A stretch of 64,000 nt of DNA from Heyndrickxia sp050281185 (lineage in GTDB: Bacteria; Bacillota; Bacilli; Bacillales; Bacillaceae_C), in the NCBI RefSeq assembly GCF_050281185.1, contig NZ_JBNNWS010000013.1:62001-126000 (forward strand). Direction: 5' to 3'. Below, one piece after another: positions 1 through 7,572 of the stretch. A model generated the notes under the pieces. The model was given only the letters and a program-made list of their open reading frames with translations, did no database searches and had not been told where the DNA came from. Within the stretch, counting starts at the first letter, position 1; each line of letters begins with the position of its first letter. Position numbers and translations under genes: made by a program.

Positions 1-1
1 T

Positions 2-409
2 CCTACATTTCGCAAAATCATCGATGGTGCTCCATCAATTATCATCAGAAGAGGGAGAATTGACGAAAAGGCAATGAAGAAACAACGCTACAATTTTGAT
101 GATTTATTAATGCAGTTAAGGCAAAAAGATATTAACAATATTGCAGATGTAGAATATGCAATATTGGAGACCTCTGGGGAATTATCAATCATAAAAAAGG
201 ATAATAAAAAGAAACAAAAACAAACTTTTACACTACCACTGATTGTCGATGGAAATATATATAAAGAAAATCTAGCAACAAGGAATGTATCAGAAACATG
301 GCTTCGTCGTGAATTAAGAAAAAGAGGACATACCGATCTTAAAAACATTTCGTTTTGCAGCTTTCAAGATGGAGAATTTTTTATTGATTTAAAAGAAGAT
401 CCTGAATAG
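2..409 (+). CDS. DUF421 (YetF/YrbG-like) membrane protein, C-terminal part
   Basis: The frame is open from the left edge, so the 5' end lies outside the window. The visible 135 residues begin PTFRKIIDGAPSIIIRRGRI, the start of the cytoplasmic C-terminal half typical of DUF421 proteins; the N-terminal membrane helices are missing. The segment contains a core of the form 'YAILETSGELSIIKK' followed by 'LPLIVDGNIYKENL', both characteristic of this family. In B. subtilis the DUF421 gene yrbG lies next to spoVB, as here, facing it tail to tail. Biochemical function of the family is unknown. An internal ATG at 74 exists but the open frame upstream matches the family, so it is not the start. Confidence 0.85.
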   Translation, partial: PTFRKIIDGAPSIIIRRGRIDEKAMKKQRYNFDDLLMQLRQKDINNIADVEYAILETSGELSIIKKDNKKKQKQTFTLPLIVDGNIYKENLATRNVSETWLRRELRKRGHTDLKNISFCSFQDGEFFIDLKEDPE

Positions 410-431
410 GAGGGAGAAAGATCTCCCTCTG

Positions 432-1976
432 CTACAAAAATCTTCTAATAAACGGAATATAACTTAAATCGGATTTTTTTATAAGTCTTGTAACTAGCAA
501 TAATAACAGATAAACGATTGTAGTTATAATTATTCCACAGGTAAGTCTCATAAATATGCTATCGTGTAATAAATAATTTTTATACCACCAATGTCCAATG
601 AATCCAGAAATAATAGTTACTAAGGTGAATTTAAGATAGTCGCGAAGATAAATGGTAAACTGTATCTTTTTTATTACAGTAGCAAAATGTAGTAAGGTAA
701 CTAATAATGTACTTGTCATGATCCCTAATGCAGCTCCAGTTATACCTAAATGGGGCTGAGATGCTAAAGCAAAGATAATTCCCAATTTAACAACAGCACC
801 GATCATACTGTTAATCATGGCAGCTCTTGCGAGGTCCAGTGCCTGTAGTGCAGCTTGTAATGGTCCTTGATAATACTGAAAGATAAAAAATGGAGCCATT
901 AACTTTATTAAAGTAGTGCCATTTGAGGATCTATACATCATTTGCATAAGAGGCTCGGCAAAAATGTATAAAATGACGACCGATATTCCTCCAGCTAAAA
1001 GGGCAAAACGCAATGCTTGCTGGAGACGATGCTCAACTAAATAATGATTTCTTTGTGAATTGGCTTCACTAATTGCTGGCACAAGCGCTGTCGAAAGGGA
1101 ATTGGTTACGAAAGATGGCAGCATTAGTAATGGTAAAGCAAAGCCAGTTAATGTTCCATATTCTTTTGTAGCAAGAGTTGCGGTTAGTCCAGCAAGTGCT
1201 AAGCTGTGAGCAACAACAATCGGCTCCAGAAACCATGATATATTACCAATAAATCGGCTTCCTGTTGTCGGTATTGCTACTCTCATTAATTCATACAAAG
1301 TTTCTTTACCTGCTTTTACAACTTTAAAGAAATTTCTTCTCACTTTAAATTTTTTTCTCAATTTAAACATTGTAAACATATAAACAAGAGACATAAGTTC
1401 TCCAGCGATTGAGGCAAACATTGCTCCTGCAGCAGCATATTCAATACCATATGGTAAAAATGCAGTCGTCAAGATAGCAATTAGTATGATTCGTACTGAT
1501 TGTTCAATGACTTGCGATATCGCAAACGGCTTCATATTTTGCATACCTTGAAAATATCCCCTTAAGACAGCGGCAACAGCTACAATAGGAATAATCGGTG
1601 TGATAGCGACTAACGGATAGTAAATTCTTGGATCAGTAAATAATGATTTTGTAAGATACGGTGCCAATAAAATGAGTCCAGGAGTAAAAATTAAGGATAA
1701 TGAAATCGTTATTGTCAGAGATACCACCAATATTTTTTTTATTTTTTGTCGGTCTCCCTTAGCAGAAGCTTCTGCCACACATTTTGAGATTGCTACTGGG
1801 AGTCCTAGTTGTGTAATCGTTATGACTAACATTAAGGTAGGGAAAGCCATCATATAAAGTCCTACTCCTTCTTCCCCAATAAAGCGCGCTATAACAATTC
1901 GATTTATAAAACCTAGGACCCTTGTAAAAAGTCCAGCAATTAATAAAATCATTGTTCCTTTTAGAAACTTTGACAT
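432..1976 (-). CDS. spoVB: Stage V sporulation protein B (MATE/polysaccharide-export-like flippase)
   Basis: A 514-residue protein made almost wholly of hydrophobic segments, about 14 membrane helices, beginning MSKFLKGTMILLIAGLFTRV. This N-terminus and the segment 'GEEGVGLYMMAFPTLMLVITI' class it with the SpoVB/MurJ-like MOP superfamily of lipid-linked oligosaccharide flippases. In B. subtilis SpoVB acts in the mother cell during spore cortex synthesis, probably moving peptidoglycan precursor across the membrane. The position between a DUF421 gene and comN is conserved. Transcribed opposite to its neighbours; a sigma-E promoter would be expected upstream but I could not identify one firmly. 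A ribosome binding site (AAGGTAGG on the minus strand) lies just before the ATG. Confidence 0.92.
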   Translation of the reverse strand: MSKFLKGTMILLIAGLFTRVLGFINRIVIARFIGEEGVGLYMMAFPTLMLVITITQLGLPVAISKCVAEASAKGDRQKIKKILVVSLTITISLSLIFTPGLILLAPYLTKSLFTDPRIYYPLVAITPIIPIVAVAAVLRGYFQGMQNMKPFAISQVIEQSVRIILIAILTTAFLPYGIEYAAAGAMFASIAGELMSLVYMFTMFKLRKKFKVRRNFFKVVKAGKETLYELMRVAIPTTGSRFIGNISWFLEPIVVAHSLALAGLTATLATKEYGTLTGFALPLLMLPSFVTNSLSTALVPAISEANSQRNHYLVEHRLQQALRFALLAGGISVVILYIFAEPLMQMMYRSSNGTTLIKLMAPFFIFQYYQGPLQAALQALDLARAAMINSMIGAVVKLGIIFALASQPHLGITGAALGIMTSTLLVTLLHFATVIKKIQFTIYLRDYLKFTLVTIISGFIGHWWYKNYLLHDSIFMRLTCGIIITTIVYLLLLLVTRLIKKSDLSYIPFIRRFL

Positions 1977-2009
1977 CCATTAAACCTACCTTCTCAAAAA
2001 GGGTATTTT

Positions 2010-2031
2010 CATATACAATAAAATGTATATG
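2010..2031. repeat. Perfect inverted repeat between spoVB and comN
   Basis: CATATACA, six bases, TGTATATG: 8-bp perfect arms in the divergent intergenic region. It could be a protein-binding site for either gene. There is no T-run, so it is not a terminator. Confidence 0.5.
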
Positions 2032-2082
2032 CAACATGATGGACAAAGCATGACAAGTTCATTGTGAAAGGGGCGAAAGGGG

Positions 2083-2397
2083 ATGCAAAATGTAGGACAT
2101 ATATATGATAAATATTTTAATGTCCTAGAGCCAGCGCTAAAAAGCAAAGCAGAAGAACTGGGTTTAATAGGATATGGACAAGTAACCATTAAGGATTTAT
2201 GGAGTTATCTAACGAAAAAGAAGTGGAAGAAGCCGAAAGATGACATTCATGTGTATGAGCTTGTATCTGATGTTTTGGGACTTAAAGCAGGGGATTATAT
2301 GAATTTTGCAACAATCGAAGCATATCGTACTCCAAACTGGTTTGCTGAGTTAGATGAGGAAGAATTACAGGATTTATTGAAGCCTAATAAAAAGTAA
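2083..2397 (+). CDS. comN: Post-transcriptional regulator ComN
   Basis: A 104-residue soluble protein with ribosome binding site GAAAGGGG ahead of the ATG. The sequence 'GYGQVTIKDLWSYLTKKKWKK' followed by 'VLGLKAGDYMNFATIEAYRT' is the ComN (YrzD) family signature. In B. subtilis ComN acts post-transcriptionally on the comE operon mRNA. Here comEA lies in the same window 61 kb away. Divergent from spoVB and upstream of secDF, as in B. subtilis. Family assignment is strong; the role in this organism is inferred. Confidence 0.9.
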   Translation: MQNVGHIYDKYFNVLEPALKSKAEELGLIGYGQVTIKDLWSYLTKKKWKKPKDDIHVYELVSDVLGLKAGDYMNFATIEAYRTPNWFAELDEEELQDLLKPNKK

Positions 2398-2425
2398 TTA
2401 TTAAGCTAGGAAATAAAAAGAAAAA

Positions 2426-2454
2426 TTGACACATTTTTTTTTCTGCCTCATAAT
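2426..2454 (+). promoter_or_regulatory. Probable sigma-A promoter of secDF
   Basis: TTGACA and CATAAT separated by 17 bp, about 90 bp upstream of the secDF start and after the comN stop. Confidence 0.65.
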
Positions 2455-2543
2455 GTTAATAAATGTTTATTTTTTATTTTTTTGTCTAGCTATGCTACAA
2501 ATGTGTTGCTATGCTTTTCTTAATTGCTAGGAGGATCTACATA

Positions 2544-4805
2544 ATGGTAAAAAGAAGCCGTATCATTGCTTTTTTCTTAATAGTTCTACTATTCGCGGGA
2601 TTAATGGGTGGAACGACGAATAATATTTTGAAACATATCAATCTCGGCCTCGACTTAAAAGGGGGATTTGAAGTTCTTTATGAAGTTCAGCCAGCCCAAA
2701 AAGGTCAAAAAATTACAAAAGACGTAATGACAAATACTGTACAAGCATTGGATCGCCGTGTTAATGCACTAGGAGTAAATGAACCGAATATACAAATAGA
2801 AGGTACGAACAATATTCGTGTTCAGCTTGCAGGAGTGAAAAATCAAAAAGAAGCACGTGATATTTTATCAACAACTGCTAACATTTCCTTCCGTGATGTA
2901 AATGATAATAAATTATTGGATGGTACTGATTTAGTAGAAGGGCAAGCGAAACAATCCTATACTCAAACAGGGAAGCCTAATGTTGTTTTACAAGTAAAGG
3001 ATCGTAAAAAATTTCATGATGTTACGAAAAAGATTTTAGATATGGCTCCAAATAACCAATTAATTATTTGGCTGGATTTTGAAGAAGGAAAAGATTCATA
3101 CAAAGAAGAAGTAAAAAAAGAACATCCTAAATTTCTTTCAAATCCGAATGTCAATGAAGCATTTAATACAGATACAGTAACCATTGAAGGTAACTTTACA
3201 ATCGAGGAAGCACAAAACCTTGCGTCCCTCTTAAAAGCTGGTGCACTACCAGTAAAATTAAAGGAAACGTATTCGACATCTGTTGGAGCACAATTTGGTG
3301 AGCACGCTTTAAATAAGACAATTAATGCGGGAATTATAGGTGTTGCGATTATTTTCTTATTTATGCTTGTATATTATCGTTTCCCTGGTCTTATTGCAGT
3401 TATTACACTTGCGATTTATATTTACTTAACCTTACTCGTTTTCCAATTAATAAATGGTGTTTTGACATTACCGGGAATCGCTGCCTTGATACTCGGGGTA
3501 GGGATGGCAGTAGATGCCAATATCATTACCTACGAGCGTATTAAAGAAGAATTAAGGGTAGGCAGGACAGTAAAAGCGGCTTTTGCTGCAGGAAATAAAC
3601 AATCATTTATGACGATTTTTGATGCAAATATTACAACAATAATTGCTGCTGTTGTGCTGTTTATCTATGGGTCAAGCTCTGTTAAAGGTTTTGCTACTTT
3701 ACTGATCATAAGTATATTGTTAAGCTTTATCACAGCTGTATATGGTACAAGATTATTTTTAGGTTTATGGGTAAATAGTAATCTTTTGAAAAATAAGCCA
3801 AATTGGTTTGGTGTTAAGAAAAAAGATATCCATGATATATCAGAAAACATGGACGCTCATAAGCTGCCTACACGTTTCGATCGTTTCGATTTTGTAAAAC
3901 ATCATAATAAGTTTTTTGCAATCTCAATTATTTTAACGATTGTTGGTGTAATTGCTTTATCGGTTTTCCGTTTAAATCTAAGTATTGATTATACAAATGG
4001 TACCCGTGTTGAGGTTTTATCGAAACAATCCTTAACAGCCGAACAGCTTAATGATGATTTGAAAACACTAAAATTAACACCAGAGGATATTGTTTTATCT
4101 GGGAACAAGCATGAAATTGGTGTAATGCGCTTTGAAGGTGCTTTTAATAAAAATGAAGTGGCACATATTACAGATTATTTTACAAAAAAATATGGCCCAA
4201 CAAATGTTAGTACTGTTTCTCCTGAAGTAGGGAGAGAAATTGCAAAAAATGCATTTAAATCTTTGATATTTGCAGCGATTGGAATCATTATCTATGTTGC
4301 CCTCCGTTTCGAATGGAGAATGGGAATTGCCGCTATAATTGCCTTGCTACATGACGCCTTTTTGATGGTTACATTTTTCAGTTTAACTAGGCTGGAAGTT
4401 GACTTAACATTTATCGCAGCGATTTTGACAATTATTGGTTATTCGATCAATGATACAATCGTTACATTCGATCGGATACGCGATCACATGAGATTTAAAG
4501 GTCGTTTAAAAACAACGGAAGATATCGCTGAAGTAGTAAATATTGGTTTACGTCAAACATTGACTCGTTCGATTAATACCGTATTAACTGTTGTAATTAC
4601 TGCTGCGGCACTATTTATTTTTGGAAGTGAATCAATTCAAAACTTCTCTATAGCATTACTAATCGGTTTAATTATGGGATGTTATTCTTCTATTTTCATT
4701 GCTGCACAATTATGGTATGTTTTCAAAAAGCGTGAATTGAAGAAAAAAGGACCAATCAAAACTGTAAAAGAAAAACGAAAATGGTCTGATGAACCACAAG
4801 TATAA
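2544..4805 (+). CDS. secDF: Protein translocase subunit SecDF (fused)
   Basis: A 753-residue fused SecD and SecF, the arrangement usual in Bacillus. The first half has an N-terminal helix, a large extracytoplasmic domain (about residues 40-250, with 'GLDLKGGFEVLYEV') and six helices in all. The second half (from about residue 450) repeats this pattern, with 'DYTNGTRVEVLS' matching SecF. It uses the proton gradient to help late stages of Sec export. Start: ATG at 2544 is preceded by TAGGAGG at the right distance; a TTG further upstream at 2511 has no such site. Own promoter upstream, terminator downstream. Confidence 0.96.
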   Translation: MVKRSRIIAFFLIVLLFAGLMGGTTNNILKHINLGLDLKGGFEVLYEVQPAQKGQKITKDVMTNTVQALDRRVNALGVNEPNIQIEGTNNIRVQLAGVKNQKEARDILSTTANISFRDVNDNKLLDGTDLVEGQAKQSYTQTGKPNVVLQVKDRKKFHDVTKKILDMAPNNQLIIWLDFEEGKDSYKEEVKKEHPKFLSNPNVNEAFNTDTVTIEGNFTIEEAQNLASLLKAGALPVKLKETYSTSVGAQFGEHALNKTINAGIIGVAIIFLFMLVYYRFPGLIAVITLAIYIYLTLLVFQLINGVLTLPGIAALILGVGMAVDANIITYERIKEELRVGRTVKAAFAAGNKQSFMTIFDANITTIIAAVVLFIYGSSSVKGFATLLIISILLSFITAVYGTRLFLGLWVNSNLLKNKPNWFGVKKKDIHDISENMDAHKLPTRFDRFDFVKHHNKFFAISIILTIVGVIALSVFRLNLSIDYTNGTRVEVLSKQSLTAEQLNDDLKTLKLTPEDIVLSGNKHEIGVMRFEGAFNKNEVAHITDYFTKKYGPTNVSTVSPEVGREIAKNAFKSLIFAAIGIIIYVALRFEWRMGIAAIIALLHDAFLMVTFFSLTRLEVDLTFIAAILTIIGYSINDTIVTFDRIRDHMRFKGRLKTTEDIAEVVNIGLRQTLTRSINTVLTVVITAAALFIFGSESIQNFSIALLIGLIMGCYSSIFIAAQLWYVFKKRELKKKGPIKTVKEKRKWSDEPQV

Positions 4806-4817
4806 AATTTATATTTT

Positions 4818-4855
4818 AAAAAAGCTATCTGAATAAAACTCAGATAGCTTTTTTG
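4818..4855 (+). terminator. Rho-independent terminator of secDF
   Basis: AGCTATCTGA / TCAGATAGCT stem of 10 bp with a 7-nt loop, flanked by A-run and T-run. Confidence 0.92.
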
Positions 4856-4869
4856 TGTTTTTCTTTCAT

Positions 4870-5046
4870 GTCTAGCTCCAGCGCCTATCGGCTAGCGGAT
4901 TTCTCCGTCTCCTCCCTACGATAAGTCAACATCAGGTGAAATTTGAAGTGCCAATTTCACTAGCTCGTGAACTACCTCACCGTGTTTCCTTTATCTCAGT
5001 CGAAGACTACGAAATCCGTACGCTAGAGCTGCGGCGCTTGCGCTTT
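4870..5046 (+). repeat. Intergenic repeat family 1, copy A
   Basis: Begins GTCTAGCTCCAGCGCC and ends GGCGCTTGCGCTTTT. Arms GGATTTC and GAAATCC pair internally, and GATAA pairs with TTATC nearer the loop. This copy carries an extra small hairpin in its loop region (GTGAAATT ... AATTTCAC, about 4937-4960) absent from the other five. It lies between the secDF terminator and the next promoter. Confidence 0.9.
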
Positions 5047-5081
5047 TGTTCTTATTATCAAAAAATTAATTAAAAAAAGAA

Positions 5082-5111
5082 TTGACGAAAGAAAACGACA
5101 TTTATTATAAT
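5082..5111 (+). promoter_or_regulatory. Sigma-A promoter of the SDR operon
   Basis: TTGACG, 18 bp, TATAAT, about 55 bp upstream of the SDR start; a strong match. Confidence 0.75.
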
Positions 5112-5165
5112 AAATATACTTATTATATAAAAATATATAAAAAGTATAAAAAGGAGGACTAAACT

Positions 5166-5891
5166 ATGTCAAATGTAGTGATGATCACAGGAGCTTCAAA
5201 AGGATTGGGAAAGGCGCTTGCATTGTATTTTGCAAAAGAGGGTTACGATTTAGCCATTTGTGCTAGAGGTGAAGAAAATTTACTTAAAGTTGAAAAAGAG
5301 ATTGAGGAATTTGGAACTAAAGTACTAGCGGTGGTCGCTGATGCATCTATTCCTAAAGATGTTGAAAGATTTGTTGCTATGACTGAAGAACATTTTGGGA
5401 AAATTGATGTACTTATTAATAATGCTTCCACTCTTGGGCCAAGTCCAATGCCCTATTTATTAGATTATCCTGAGGAGGATTTTGCAGAGGTGTTGCGAAT
5501 CAATTCCGTGGGTCCATTTCTGGTTACTAGGAGAGTGCTGCCAGGTATGCTGCTTCGTAATAAAGGGAGTATCATAAATGTGACATCTGAAGCAGGAAAT
5601 ACCGGTTTTGCAGGGTGGGGAGCTTATGGAATTTCTAAATTTGCTCTGGAAGGATTAACTGAAACATGGGCAGACGAAGTAAGTGAAACTGCAATTCGTA
5701 TCAATATGGTTGATCCTGGGGAGATGGATACCGAGATGCATGCTCTTGCAGTACCAGATTGTGATTATGAACTTGCAAATCCAAATGATCTTGTTCATGT
5801 ATTTGGATATTTAGCATCTGATTTATCGATTGGTGTGAATGGCAAGCGTTTTAACGCACAAGATTTTCAAGGCAAAGGTAGTGTTGAATAA
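5166..5891 (+). CDS. Short-chain dehydrogenase/reductase (SDR family)
   Basis: 241 residues, the usual length of classical SDR enzymes. It has the nucleotide-binding motif TGASKGLG (residues 8-15), the NNAS motif (about 86-89), and the catalytic YxxxK as YGISK near residue 154. A Rossmann oxidoreductase using NAD(P)H; the substrate cannot be predicted. Ribosome binding site AAGGAGG. The stop codon overlaps the start of the following QueA-like gene (TAATG), so the two are translationally coupled. This three-gene unit interrupts the order secDF-recJ seen in B. subtilis, so it is an accessory insertion flanked by repeat copies A and B. Confidence 0.9.
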   Translation: MSNVVMITGASKGLGKALALYFAKEGYDLAICARGEENLLKVEKEIEEFGTKVLAVVADASIPKDVERFVAMTEEHFGKIDVLINNASTLGPSPMPYLLDYPEEDFAEVLRINSVGPFLVTRRVLPGMLLRNKGSIINVTSEAGNTGFAGWGAYGISKFALEGLTETWADEVSETAIRINMVDPGEMDTEMHALAVPDCDYELANPNDLVHVFGYLASDLSIGVNGKRFNAQDFQGKGSVE

Positions 5892-6919
5892 TGGTTGCCA
5901 CCGCAATGAAATTTTACTTGCCAGATGAGTTAAATGCAAAGATGCCACCAGAGAGAAGGGGGATTAGGAGGGATCATGTAAGGCTGCTTGTTCTCCATAA
6001 GGATACCGGAACTATTGATCATACTAATTTTTCTTTACTTGATCAGTATTTAAATAAGGGAGATCTCATTGTTGTCAACTCCAGTCGAACGGTTCCGGCT
6101 GTGTTAAAAGGGATAAGGGAAGGAGAAAACAGAGAAATAGAGGTTAGGCTTGCCCATCGTAAAAATAATAATATCTGGGAAGCTCTAATAGTTGGTGAAG
6201 AGTTAAAAACAGGGGAAAGCATAAGATTTTCTTCACAACTAACAGCAAGCGTCGTTCAATCAGATCCACATAAACCGTTTGTAACATTACAATTTAATTT
6301 ATGTTGTTCAGCCCTTTATAATCAAATTTATCGGATTGGTGAACCTGTCCGATATGAATATATAAATGAACCTTGGGGTTTGGATTATTATCAAACGGTA
6401 TTTGGAATAAATCCTGGATCTGTTGAAATGCCTTCAGCTGGGAGGGCGTTTAGCTGGGAACTTTTATTTCGATTACAAAGAAAGGGAATTAACATCACGC
6501 ACCTTCAGCTCCATACCGGTTTAAGTTATTTGATGGATGACAAATGGAATCTTGGTCCTCGAGAAAATTATGAAGAGTATGAAATCAGTCAAGAAACAGT
6601 TGACGCAATCATAAGAACAAAAGCTGAGGGCGGGAAAGTAATTGCTGTTGGAACTACAGTGGTTCGTGCACTTGAAACAGCTATTAATAAATTTGGTAAG
6701 GTTGAGGCAAACAAAGGCTGGACAAATTTGTATATTTCTTCAAGTACGAAACTTCAAGTAGTTGATGGATTAATTACGGGTTTACATGAGCCGGAAGCAA
6801 GCCATTTGGATTTGTTAACAGCATTTGTTGATCAAAACCTTTTGTATAATACCTATCAAGAAGCAATTGAATTGAAATACCTATGGCATGAATTTGGTGA
6901 CATGAATCTCATTTTATAA
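5891..6919 (+). CDS. QueA-like protein, divergent S-adenosylmethionine:tRNA ribosyltransferase-isomerase homologue
   Basis: 342 residues, full length for QueA. Family features retained: 'FYLPDEL' start, 'RLLVLHKDTG', 'GGKVIAVGTTVVRALETA', 'GWTNLYI' and 'VVDGLITGLHEPEASHLDLL'. Several hallmark QueA motifs are altered: the usual NDTRVLPARL reads NSSRTVPAVL, PTAGLHFT reads PSAGRAFSW, and the HVGxGTFxPV region reads 'HTGLSYLMDD'. Canonical queA normally lies with tgt upstream of this region, outside the window. This is therefore probably a paralogue whose activity may differ from epoxyqueuosine synthesis. Coupled to the SDR gene by a 1-nt overlap. Confidence 0.85.
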   Translation: MVATAMKFYLPDELNAKMPPERRGIRRDHVRLLVLHKDTGTIDHTNFSLLDQYLNKGDLIVVNSSRTVPAVLKGIREGENREIEVRLAHRKNNNIWEALIVGEELKTGESIRFSSQLTASVVQSDPHKPFVTLQFNLCCSALYNQIYRIGEPVRYEYINEPWGLDYYQTVFGINPGSVEMPSAGRAFSWELLFRLQRKGINITHLQLHTGLSYLMDDKWNLGPRENYEEYEISQETVDAIIRTKAEGGKVIAVGTTVVRALETAINKFGKVEANKGWTNLYISSSTKLQVVDGLITGLHEPEASHLDLLTAFVDQNLLYNTYQEAIELKYLWHEFGDMNLIL

Positions 6920-6957
6920 GTCTCTTTAAATATAATTTCTATAGGAAGTGTTTATAA

Positions 6958-7308
6958 TTGAAAACTCATCATTTTGGAATAGAAGTTAGCGATATAGAAA
7001 AATCGATATCCTTTTACGAAACCTTCCTCGATTTACATAGGATTAAAAATGTTGAATTTTTAAATGAAGAAATTGTTTTTCTAATTGGGGAAGGCTTTCA
7101 AATCGAACTTGTGAAAACGGATGATACAATTACACGTACTCGGGCACATCTTGCTTTTGAAGTAACTGATTTAATGATGACGATCAATGGTTACAAAGAA
7201 AAAGATTTTCAACCTATTGAAGGACCGTATTTTTTAAAGAATGGATGGAAGACAGCTTTTTATGAAGGTCCAAATGGAGAAATTATAGAATTCATACAAG
7301 AAAACTAA
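6958..7308 (+). CDS. VOC-family (glyoxalase/dioxygenase-fold) protein
   Basis: 116 residues starting at TTG with AGGAAGTG seven bases upstream. 'HHFGIEVSDIEKSISFYETFL' at the N-terminus and 'FYEGPNGEIIEFIQ' at the C-terminus are the two ends of a single vicinal-oxygen-chelate domain; the conserved His near the start and Glu near the end are likely metal ligands. Substrate unknown. Only 38 bases after the QueA-like gene, so probably the third gene of the SDR operon. Could be a small-molecule lyase, isomerase or resistance protein. Confidence 0.85.
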   Translation: MKTHHFGIEVSDIEKSISFYETFLDLHRIKNVEFLNEEIVFLIGEGFQIELVKTDDTITRTRAHLAFEVTDLMMTINGYKEKDFQPIEGPYFLKNGWKTAFYEGPNGEIIEFIQEN

Positions 7309-7346
7309 TTCATAAACCGTAGGATATTATCTTACGGTTTTCGTTT

Positions 7347-7492
7347 GTCTAGCTCCAGCGCCTATCGGCTAGCGGATTTCTCCGTCTTCTCCCTACGATA
7401 AGTCAACATCGAGTCGTCCCTCGCCGTGTCTCCTTTATCTCAGTCGAAGACTACGAAATCCGTACGCCGATGAGCAAGGCACTTCTGCTTTT
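7347..7492 (+). repeat. Intergenic repeat family 1, copy B
   Basis: Same start (GTCTAGCTCCAGCGCC) and GGATTTC/GAAATCC arms as copy A. The 3' end has decayed to GGCACTTCTGCTTTT. It lies between the VOC gene and recJ. Confidence 0.88.
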
Positions 7493-7519
7493 CGTTTTTA
7501 TCTTTGCCTTTCTCTTAGG

Positions 7520-7548
7520 GTGACAGCATTTCTTGTACATTGTATAAT
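7520..7548 (+). promoter_or_regulatory. Sigma-A promoter of recJ-apt
   Basis: GTGACA, 17 bp, TATAAT, about 25 bp upstream of the recJ start codon. Confidence 0.7.
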
Positions 7549-7572
7549 AGGAAAGGTTAAAGGGGTGGATAT

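Noticed and set aside
1977..2082. Sigma-E promoter of spoVB
   Set aside because: A CATATACAT sequence on the minus strand resembles part of a sigma-E -10, but no matching -35 at the right spacing was found.
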